A DNA stretch of 64,000 nucleotides from Loigolactobacillus binensis. GTDB taxonomy: Bacteria > Bacillota > Bacilli > Lactobacillales > Lactobacillaceae. Both the position numbers and the translations under genes were made by a program. Below, piece by piece: positions 58,149-64,000 of the stretch (positions within the stretch are counted from its first letter, which is position 1; every line of letters starts with the position of its first letter). The notes under the pieces were generated by a model. It had not been told where the DNA came from, made no database searches, and was given only the letters and a program-made list of their open reading frames with translations. Location of the stretch: positions 16,162 through 80,161 of the forward strand of contig NZ_BJDN01000012.1 in assembly GCF_005405165.1 (NCBI RefSeq). Direction: 5' to 3'.

Positions 58149-60383
58149 CTAGTTTAATTGCGCAAGTAAAAATGGCACCACAGGTTGGGCCGTGCCGAAA
58201 AACGGTGCCGCGTGCAGCGCTAAATCCGGTTGCGCGGTAGCCCCTAACACCGTCGCTAATTCCGGATGGGCTGCATCCAGCGGTTGATACAGATTTTCGA
58301 TCACAATATCCACCCCGGCTACCTGTAGCTGCAGGGCTTTAGCCACCGCAACCGCAACTTTTCGATAGCCAGCCGCGATTTCGGCAGTGACATCGACTGC
58401 ATCCCCACCAGTGGTAAAATTGGCGGCCAAACGTAGGTTGACCTGATTGCCACGTGCCGGGATGGTGGCTAAGCTTAAGCCTTGCTGCTGGAGATCCGCG
58501 GCGGTTTGGTCGTCAAGCAATAGTGGGCGTAATGGTAGATTGACGCCGCGCTTAGCTTGGCGATTTTTTTTGGCCACCAAGGCGGCTAAATTCTGGCGGC
58601 CATCCCCCACCACGTTAGCCGGTGTACACTCCGCCACTGCCTTGACCTGCCCGTTGATCACTAAGAAGCGATAAACCGTACCGGGCACATAGTTTTCCAC
58701 TAAGGCCGCTGCGCCTGTTGCCAAGGCCTTGGTCACTGCCGTTGCAAACGCGGCTGCGGTAGGTGGGGTTTGAAAAACCGTGATACCGGCACCTTGCGCG
58801 CTGATTTTTGGTTTGATCACTAAACCTTGTTTAGCTAAATCAGTGAAATCAGCCAAGGCGGTTGCCACAGTTGTATATTCGGCGCCAGCCGGTACATTGA
58901 TGCCGGCTTGGCCTAATATTTTTTTGCTGACCAATTTATTGCGACTGAGCTGGCCGGCGATCTGTGAATTTAACTGGGTCACCCCGCCTTGGATCATGAT
59001 ATGGTCGGCAAGCTGGACCATGCCAGTGGCGGGATCCAACAACTTAACCTCTAAACCCCGGTGATAGGCGTTAGCTAACAATAACTGGGTCGTTGCGTCT
59101 AGATCCGTATAACCCGGTAATTGATAAGTAACGCTGGCCGCTTGCGCAAATTGCTGGGCTTGTTGCAGGGCAAACTGCTGCAAGGAACCTGCCACCACCG
59201 CCTGGCTAAGCCGGTAACTAGGCGTTAAATGATAATCAGCTACCCGGGCGGTCATCGCCGCTAAAGCCGTTTGCAATGCGGCTGGTGCGTGATAGGTTTG
59301 GGCAAAGCGGTGTAAGGCCTGCATAACGGCTTGAAGTTGCTTTTGCAAGCCAGAAACGGCCTGGGGTGATTCCAGCGCCACCGTTTCGTTGGCCGCGGCG
59401 GCCTGCGCTAACCCGGTGGCTAATTGTGAAGCAGCAAGGCTAGGCGTCACTAATAAATAAGCCAAAAATAATTGCATAAAATCTAAGCTGGTTTGGCTTA
59501 AGCCCGTGGTTGTGTAGGGATCTAGGTCCAAGGTTCGCAGTTCCAAGTAATGAATGCCACCGGTGGTCAATTGATCCAAGGACGCACCGTGAAACCGCAC
59601 CGGTGAATAAAATTCCCGGGCGGCTTGAAGCTGCCCATTAGCAACTAACCGTTGAAGATCAGCGCTGTAAGCAGCCACGGTTGCAAAGGAGACCTGCTGC
59701 CTGGCGGCATTAGCGTAACCATAGTGCTGACTGCTGTGCAAGCTACGAACTAAGTGCTGCGGTAAAGTCGTAGCAAAATTAGCTTCTGCTAAGGGACTAG
59801 CGCCAAATAAATAAGTCAAAACGTAACGGTAACGTAAATAATTTTGCGCAATTTTTAAATACGCTGCGTTGTGAAAAGCAATATAATCATCCGCAAACTC
59901 ATGGTGATACTGAACCTCAAATAAAAAGCGCATCAACCGTTCGGAAAGTGAAAAATTCAGGTGCACTCCCGCCATCATTTGCATGTTAACCCCATATTTT
60001 TGGGCCAAACTTTGTCGGTACCGTAAGCCCGCGGCACTTGGCGCCGCTAACTTGATCTGCGCGGCAGCTGGCAAAGCCGGTGGCATTGATAACGGCCACA
60101 ATAATTCGTCGGTTGCTAGCCCCCGGCGCAAAACCGCATCTAAACCTTGCAATTGCCGCAAAGTTTGCTGTCCAGAGCCAAAATAATCGGTAACTAATTC
60201 AGTTTGTGCCTGGGCAAAATCATTTTTTAAATAAGGATGGTTCGCAGCAAATGGTAATGGCGTTTGACTTAACTGCCCGTTTGCTTTGACCCGCTGACTT
60301 TCACGTTCAACCCCATAATGACCCGCAAACAAAAAAGCTTCGTGTTGATGTTGTTTCACTTGCGCGCCGATTTGATTTAACAT
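58149..60383 (-). CDS. gshF: Bifunctional glutamate-cysteine ligase/glutathione synthetase (GshF)
   Basis: A single protein making glutathione from Glu, Cys and Gly. Residues 1-460 are the GshA-like ligase (GHYGVERESQRV, HLNFSLSERLMRFLF, GIHYLELRTLDLDPYT); residues 480-744 are an ATP-grasp domain related to D-Ala-D-Ala ligase and cyanophycin synthetase (LVIKPKISAQGAGITVF, ALVENYVPGTVYRFLVI, VAGVDIVIENLY). Length 744 aa is normal. GshF occurs patchily in lactobacilli. It has a divergent promoter with rarA (TATAAT on the minus strand at about 60412-60417). Confidence 0.94.
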   Translation of the reverse strand: MLNQIGAQVKQHQHEAFLFAGHYGVERESQRVKANGQLSQTPLPFAANHPYLKNDFAQAQTELVTDYFGSGQQTLRQLQGLDAVLRRGLATDELLWPLSMPPALPAAAQIKLAAPSAAGLRYRQSLAQKYGVNMQMMAGVHLNFSLSERLMRFLFEVQYHHEFADDYIAFHNAAYLKIAQNYLRYRYVLTYLFGASPLAEANFATTLPQHLVRSLHSSQHYGYANAARQQVSFATVAAYSADLQRLVANGQLQAAREFYSPVRFHGASLDQLTTGGIHYLELRTLDLDPYTTTGLSQTSLDFMQLFLAYLLVTPSLAASQLATGLAQAAAANETVALESPQAVSGLQKQLQAVMQALHRFAQTYHAPAALQTALAAMTARVADYHLTPSYRLSQAVVAGSLQQFALQQAQQFAQAASVTYQLPGYTDLDATTQLLLANAYHRGLEVKLLDPATGMVQLADHIMIQGGVTQLNSQIAGQLSRNKLVSKKILGQAGINVPAGAEYTTVATALADFTDLAKQGLVIKPKISAQGAGITVFQTPPTAAAFATAVTKALATGAAALVENYVPGTVYRFLVINGQVKAVAECTPANVVGDGRQNLAALVAKKNRQAKRGVNLPLRPLLLDDQTAADLQQQGLSLATIPARGNQVNLRLAANFTTGGDAVDVTAEIAAGYRKVAVAVAKALQLQVAGVDIVIENLYQPLDAAHPELATVLGATAQPDLALHAAPFFGTAQPVVPFLLAQLN

Positions 60384-60467
60384 ATCTTCAGCTCACTTTC
60401 TTTTAGCCTCACTTTTATTATACAAGAAATCCCCAGCACGAACAGCCCGTTGTTATGACTGGCGTGC

Positions 60468-60473
60468 TATAAT
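60468..60473 (+). promoter_or_regulatory. Extended -10 promoter of rarA
   Basis: TGC-TATAAT with the -10 at 60468-60473, 75 nt before rarA. The gshF -10 lies about 50 bp away on the opposite strand, so the two promoters are back to back. Confidence 0.72.
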
Positions 60474-60547
60474 ATTCAATTGTCAGCGCTAAGCCAAACC
60501 ACAGCAATTTTCGCCTTAAAGCGCTTTAATCCAAAGGAGGCCTTGGG

Positions 60548-61816
60548 ATGCAACCCCTCGCTTATCGGATGCGACCCACTAATATTGACGAAGTAGTCGG
60601 CCAACAACATTTAGTTGGCCCTGGTAAAATCATTCGCCGCATGGTCGCTGCTAAAATGTTATCCTCAATGATTCTTTACGGTCCTCCGGGCACCGGTAAA
60701 ACCAGTATTGCCAGCGCAATTGCTGGCTCAACTCATTACGCTTTTCGCATGCTTAACGCCGCAACAGACAGCAAAAAGGATCTACAGATCGTAGCCGAAG
60801 AAGCTAAAATGAGTGGTACCGTAATTTTATTGTTAGACGAGATCCACCGTTTAGACAAAACAAAACAAGATTTTCTACTTCCGCATTTAGAAAATGGTCG
60901 GATCATTTTGATCGGCGCCACCACCGAGAACCCCTATATTGCCATTAATCCGGCGATTCGCAGTCGGACTCAAATTTTTGAAGTTAAGCCATTAAGCGAA
61001 GCAGCGATCAAAACTGCCGTTGAACGGGCCTTAAAGGATAAGGAACGCGGCTTAGGCCAACAGCCAGTGGAATTGACCGCCACCGCAGAAAAGTTTCTAA
61101 CGCAGGCAACTAATGGCGATCTGCGCAGCGCCTTAAATGGCCTGGAGCTGGCCGTAAAGTCCACCCCAGCAACCGCGGGGACGATCACGATCACCCTGCC
61201 GATCATCGAAGAATGCATTCAGCGCAAGGCGATCAGTGGCGATAAAGACGGCGATGCCCATTATGACGTGATCTCCGCTTTTCAAAAATCAATTCGCGGT
61301 AGTGATGTCGATGCGGCACTGCACTATATGGGGCGGCTGATCGAAACTGGCGACTTGCCGACGATCACCCGCCGGCTAATGGTTATCGCCTACGAAGATA
61401 TCGGCTTAGGCAATCCACAAGCCTGTGCCCGGACGGTGGCTGCCGTGACCGCAGCGGAAAAACTTGGCTTTCCAGAAGCGCGGATCCCTTTAGCCGACGC
61501 AGTGATCGACTTAGCCCTTTCACCAAAATCCAATTCCGGGATCGTGGCGATTGATGCCGCTTTAGCGGATATTCGCGCTGGCAAAGCTGGCAGCGTGCCG
61601 GATCAACTACGCGACGCCCACTACCAAGGCGCCGCTAAATTACAGCATGGCGTGGGCTATAAATACCCCCACGATTACCCTAATGATTGGGTCAAACAAC
61701 AATATTTACCTGAACGCCTGAAGCAAGCCACTTATTATCAACCTAAAAATAATGGTAAATACGAAAAAGCATTGGCTGCGCAATATCACCGCCTATTGGC
61801 CGCACAACGACACTGA
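60548..61816 (+). CDS. rarA: Replication-associated recombination protein RarA (MgsA), AAA+ ATPase
   Basis: A 422-aa AAA+ ATPase acting at stalled forks with SSB, related to WRNIP1/Mgs1. N-terminal PLAYRMRPTNIDEVVGQQHLVG, Walker A GPPGTGKTSIASAI (about residue 45), Walker B LLLDEIHRLDKTKQD, sensor GATTENPYIAINPAIRSR, and the C-terminal tetramerisation domain ending HGVGYKYPHDYPNDWVKQQYLPE are intact. ATG 60548 has AAAGGAGG. It is followed by a long noncoding region. Confidence 0.96.
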   Translation: MQPLAYRMRPTNIDEVVGQQHLVGPGKIIRRMVAAKMLSSMILYGPPGTGKTSIASAIAGSTHYAFRMLNAATDSKKDLQIVAEEAKMSGTVILLLDEIHRLDKTKQDFLLPHLENGRIILIGATTENPYIAINPAIRSRTQIFEVKPLSEAAIKTAVERALKDKERGLGQQPVELTATAEKFLTQATNGDLRSALNGLELAVKSTPATAGTITITLPIIEECIQRKAISGDKDGDAHYDVISAFQKSIRGSDVDAALHYMGRLIETGDLPTITRRLMVIAYEDIGLGNPQACARTVAAVTAAEKLGFPEARIPLADAVIDLALSPKSNSGIVAIDAALADIRAGKAGSVPDQLRDAHYQGAAKLQHGVGYKYPHDYPNDWVKQQYLPERLKQATYYQPKNNGKYEKALAAQYHRLLAAQRH

Positions 61817-62015
61817 TCACGTTACAAGCCTTTGATGCAAAAATCATAACTTAATTAAGCTTACTTAAATTAAACAAAATAAGTTTAACCCTAACCAGCC
61901 CTTCAAGTTTTTAAAGACTGATTATTTTACTAGTTCTTTCACTTTTCACTTGTCCTTTCACTTATATATACGTTTGAGCACCGGCTTTTGTCCCGCTGTT
62001 TTTACAAAAAAAATA

Positions 62016-62073
62016 AAGTTAAGCGGTAAATGCTGATTTAACGGCCTTTGTTTAACTTATTTTTTTATTTTTT
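62016..62073 (+). terminator. Possible terminator downstream of rarA
   Basis: AAGTTAA (62016-62022) can pair with TTAACTT (62052-62058), extended by A-rich and T-rich flanks, before T7 and T6 tracts. The loop is long (about 29 nt), so efficiency is uncertain. The rest of 61817-62095 is AT-rich with CTTTCACTT-like short repeats near 61938-61968; no gene was seen. Confidence 0.5.
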
Positions 62074-62095
62074 ACTAACGCGGTACTATCGCTAG

Positions 62096-62585
62096 TTGGC
62101 ACTCAGATCAGCCTGATTGGAGCTTAGATCAAGTTAGCTTGATGTTAAATCGGCTTTGTTGGACCTCAGATCAAGTCAGCTTGATGTTAGGTCAACCTGA
62201 TTGGAGCTTAGATCAAGTTGGCTTGACGTTAGATCAGCCCGATTGGCATTTAGATTAGGTTGCCTTGATGTTAAATCAACCTGATTGGAGCTTAGATCAA
62301 GTTAGCTTGATGTTAAATCAGCTTTTGTTGGCACTCAGATCAGGCCTACCTTGATATTAGATCAGCTGCGTTGGCTCCCAGATCAAATTGACTTGACGTT
62401 AAGTCAGCCTGATTGGCACTCAGATCAGGCTGACCCTGATATTAAATCAGCTCTGTTGGACCCCAGATCAGGCTGACCCTGATATTAAATCAGCTTCATT
62501 GGCTCCCAGATCAAAATTGGCCTGACGTTAGATCAGCTTTGGTTGGCACTGAGATCAAGCGAATTTGAGCTTAGATCATCCGGCC
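62096..62585. repeat. Noncoding tandem repeat array: about 11.5 units of 42-44 bp, each two 21-nt half-repeats
   Basis: Units begin at 62117, 62159, 62201, 62243, 62285, 62328, 62371, 62413, 62456, 62499 and 62543, with a half unit at 62096. The first half-repeat reads like TTGGNNCTYAGATCARGYTRG, the second like CTTGATGTTARATCAGCYTGA; both share a (T/C)TARATCA-like core, so the core recurs every 21 bp. Units are 42 or 43 nt (one 44). Stops occur in all frames, so it is not coding. It lies between the rarA 3' region and the 6S RNA promoter; degenerate traces continue to about 62680. Confidence 0.93.
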
Positions 62586-62702
62586 AGATTTTATGGCGCC
62601 GTTAGAGCTTACCCGACCTCAAAATTAGCTCGCCACGATTGATTTAATCCGGCGCCTTGATTGGAGCACAAATCCATCTAATGGGACTGACCAGCGTGAT
62701 AA

Positions 62703-62731
62703 TTGCACAATCACCAACCATATGCTAGTAT
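62703..62731 (+). promoter_or_regulatory. Promoter of 6S RNA
   Basis: TTGCAC (62703-62708), 17-nt spacer, TAGTAT (62726-62731) with TGC immediately before it (extended -10). Confidence 0.72.
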
Positions 62732-62737
62732 AAAGAT

Positions 62738-62955
62738 AGATTTTCCGAGGTGTGCGTATTTTTCCATAATGTGTTGACCGATCAAGTAATTAAAATACGG
62801 GATTGACTTCCTTGGTCCATCAAGCCAGCCTTTTCACGAGGACGCTAGTATGGATGAACAGCCGAGCCCACCTGCTATTTCGCGGGTTCAATACAAACGG
62901 AATTGCAACGGCACCACCAGATGATCTAGGACGATTCGCAAGAGTCGTCTTTTTT
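62738..62955 (+). ncRNA. ssrS: 6S RNA, lacto-usp type
   Basis: A GC-richer, non-coding block of about 218 nt between a promoter and a terminator (stem 62930-62937 with 62942-62949, then T6). It precedes a small hypothetical membrane gene and a usp gene, exactly the published context of the lacto-usp RNA motif, proposed to be the 6S RNA of lactic acid bacteria. Distant segments pair as needed for a long rod: GGTGTGC (62750-62756) with GCACCACC (62911-62918), and TCCAT (62816-62820) with ATGGA (62850-62854). 6S RNA mimics an open promoter and sequesters sigma-70-type RNA polymerase in stationary phase. Confidence 0.72.
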
Positions 62956-62979
62956 AATATATTTTCAAGGAGATCAAAA

Positions 62980-63252
62980 ATGCGAATTGGAATACTTATT
63001 TTTGCGGTGGTTTTATTTGCCGTCGGTTATTATTTGCAGCGCCAACTCAATGGCCGCTTTTTAAATCATCAACCACAAAAAGAACCGCAACTAAAGGCCT
63101 TTTTATTGCGTTACAGAAATTATTTTTTTATTACCGGTGGCTTAACCGTACTCAGTGCACTGACAACAAATATTACCTTTTGGCTAGTTTGTTTAGTAAT
63201 TGGTTGTATTTTAGCTGCGGTATTTGCGATCAGTTTTGCAAATCAAATATAA
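62980..63252 (+). CDS. Small membrane protein of the lacto-usp locus
   Basis: A 90-aa protein with a hydrophobic N-terminal helix (MRIGILIFAVVLFAVGYYLQ), a polar middle (about 21-42) and two C-terminal hydrophobic stretches (NYFFITGGLTVLSALTT, FWLVCLVIGCILAAVFAI), so about three membrane segments. Function unknown. ATG 62980 has AAGGAG; a longer frame back to 62803 reads through the 6S RNA and is rejected. It is the 'hypothetical gene' regularly found between lacto-usp RNA and usp. Confidence 0.8.
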   Translation: MRIGILIFAVVLFAVGYYLQRQLNGRFLNHQPQKEPQLKAFLLRYRNYFFITGGLTVLSALTTNITFWLVCLVIGCILAAVFAISFANQI

Positions 63253-63267
63253 TTTAGCCGCTTTCAT

Positions 63268-63296
63268 TTACAGCTTACCCTAAAATAACGTACAAT
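63268..63296 (+). promoter_or_regulatory. Promoter of the usp gene
   Basis: TTACAG (63268-63273), 17-nt spacer, TACAAT (63291-63296), 35 nt before the start codon. Confidence 0.75.
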
Positions 63297-63330
63297 AAGG
63301 GTGAGCTAAAAAATAATTGGGGTGATCATT

Positions 63331-63828
63331 ATGCTACAACAATACAAACATATTTTAGTCGCCATTGACGGTTCCTATGAAGCTGAATTAGCTTTTCGGA
63401 AGGCCGTCGAAGTTGCTAAACGGAACAATGGTGAATTATTCTTGATCCATGTTGTTGATACTCGGGCTTTCCAGAACGTTTCCAGCTTTGATTCCGCAAT
63501 GGTTGAGCAAGTAACGGACACTGCCAAAAAGACAATGGAGCAATACGTCGCAACGGCCAAAAAGAACGGTTTGGATAACGTTAACTACGCCATTGAATAC
63601 GGTGCACCTAAGGTTATCATCGCCAGAGACGTCCCTAAGGAACATGATATTGATCTGATCATGATCGGTGCCACTGGATTAAACGCCGTTGAACGTCTAT
63701 TGATCGGTTCGGTAACTGAATACGTCACGCGCACTGCTGTTTGTGATGTTTTAGTCGTTCGGACAGATTTAGATAATAAACCAGCCTTAAATCAAACCGG
63801 CAAAAAAGCTAATATTCAGGCAAAATAA
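63331..63828 (+). CDS. Universal stress protein UspA family
   Basis: A 165-aa Usp domain protein of the ATP-binding type: YKHILVAIDGSYEAELAFRKAVEVA at the N-terminus and the nucleotide motif G-2x-G-9x-G-S in MIGATGLNAVERLLIGSVTEYV near residue 113. Such proteins help survival in stationary phase, acid and other stress; the molecular role varies. ATG 63331 follows GGGGTG; the GTG at 63322 lies in that site. The C-terminal tail (about 20 residues, Asn/Lys rich) is longer than the minimal domain. Confidence 0.93.
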   Translation: MLQQYKHILVAIDGSYEAELAFRKAVEVAKRNNGELFLIHVVDTRAFQNVSSFDSAMVEQVTDTAKKTMEQYVATAKKNGLDNVNYAIEYGAPKVIIARDVPKEHDIDLIMIGATGLNAVERLLIGSVTEYVTRTAVCDVLVVRTDLDNKPALNQTGKKANIQAK

Positions 63829-63901
63829 GTTTTTCAACGTCAGCGCTTGGCACACATTACAGGTAATTTGAGGCACCCACCGTTTTAAATTTAAAATAAA
63901 T

Positions 63902-63930
63902 GGCTCTCTGTCAAATCCTGTTGATAGTCA
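63902..63930. mobile_element. Possible ISL3-like insertion-sequence end
   Basis: The segment starting GGCTCTCTGTCAAATCCTG resembles the terminal inverted repeats of ISL3-family elements (GGCTCTTTGTCAA type). Only about 100 nt remain in the window, no transposase is visible, and the second end cannot be checked. Confidence 0.25.
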
Positions 63931-63935
63931 ATTTT

Positions 63936-63975
63936 ACAGTGTTAGAAGTTACTTAACTTCTAATGCTGTTTTTTT
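63936..63975 (+). terminator. Terminator near the right edge
   Basis: A 16-bp stem with two G-U pairs (63936-63951 with 63954-63969) followed by T7. It lies 108 nt after the usp stop, so it may end the usp transcript or belong to a mobile-element end. Confidence 0.75.
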
Positions 63976-64000
63976 ACTTGGTTTGGTCCGCATTTGTTGC

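Noticed and set aside
62096..62585. CRISPR array
   Set aside because: The units vary throughout, there are no unique spacers between constant repeats, and no cas genes are near.
62096..62585. Degenerate coding repeats (heptads, because 21 nt is 7 codons)
   Set aside because: TAG, TGA and TAA recur in all frames on both strands and several units have 1-nt indels.
62803..62979. N-terminal extension of the small membrane gene upstream of usp
   Set aside because: It reads through the structured 6S-like RNA and its terminator; a good AAGGAG site marks ATG 62980.

Overview
The window looks like chromosomal DNA from a low-to-moderate GC Firmicute of the family Lactobacillaceae. Evidence: a complete mraZ-to-divIVA division cluster in the lactobacillus order, DUF1831, DUF3397 and DUF4044 genes, T-box leaders, a gshF-type glutathione synthetase, and the 'small membrane gene plus usp' locus that carries the lactic-acid-bacterial 6S (lacto-usp) RNA. 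A diaminopimelate epimerase and an aspartate kinase suggest meso-DAP peptidoglycan. I cannot name the species; a coryniformis- or plantarum-like lactobacillus is a guess.

Layout. 1-14.7 kb: end of an unknown gene; a diacylglycerol kinase-like gene; then, on the minus strand, recD2, a TPR protein, a phosphoglycerate-mutase-like phosphatase, mnmA, a 29-codon small ORF, DUF1831, a cysteine desulfurase, mtnN, a tail-anchored small protein and a NUDIX hydrolase; the plus-strand xpaC-telA pair; and minus-strand MFS exporter and dapF genes. 14.8-33.2 kb: ileS with its T-box, then the division and wall cluster divIVA-ylmH-ylmG-sepF-ylmE-ftsZ-ftsA-divIB-murG-murD-mraY-pbp2X-ftsL-rsmH-mraZ, preceded by DUF3397. 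33.2-37.2 kb: corA with a structured leader, a DUF4044 micro-protein, thiT with a TPP riboswitch, and lysC. 37.2-39.8 kb: an amino-acid (probably cystine) ABC transporter behind a T-box with duplicated antiterminator and terminator. 39.8-44.8 kb: minD-minC, mreD-mreC-mreB and a cold-shock gene. 44.9-50.7 kb: radC, a HAD hydrolase, folC, valS and its T-box. 50.8-58.1 kb: thiI with a second cysteine desulfurase, ezrA, a free-methionine sulfoxide reductase, rpsD, DUF1054 and a YueI-like gene. 58.1-64 kb: gshF, rarA, a noncoding 42-bp tandem-repeat array, 6S RNA, a small membrane protein and a UspA protein.

How it works together. Most of the window is housekeeping: shape and division (mra/dcw, min, mre, ezrA), aminoacyl-tRNA synthetases under T-box control, and sulfur flow. 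The sulfur genes are two cysteine desulfurases feeding MnmA and ThiI, a Cys-type T-box on a transporter, glutathione synthesis and Met-sulfoxide repair. The most unusual parts are noncoding: (1) an array of about 11.5 units at 62096-62585 built from two 21-nt half-repeats with internally compensated palindromes; (2) the adjacent 6S RNA; (3) the 111-nt duplicated T-box decision module at 39437-39640; (4) a three-way-junction RNA-like element between lysC and the transporter; (5) unassigned leaders of corA and of the desulfurase-thiI operon. No CRISPR array, tRNA, rRNA or intact transposase gene was seen.
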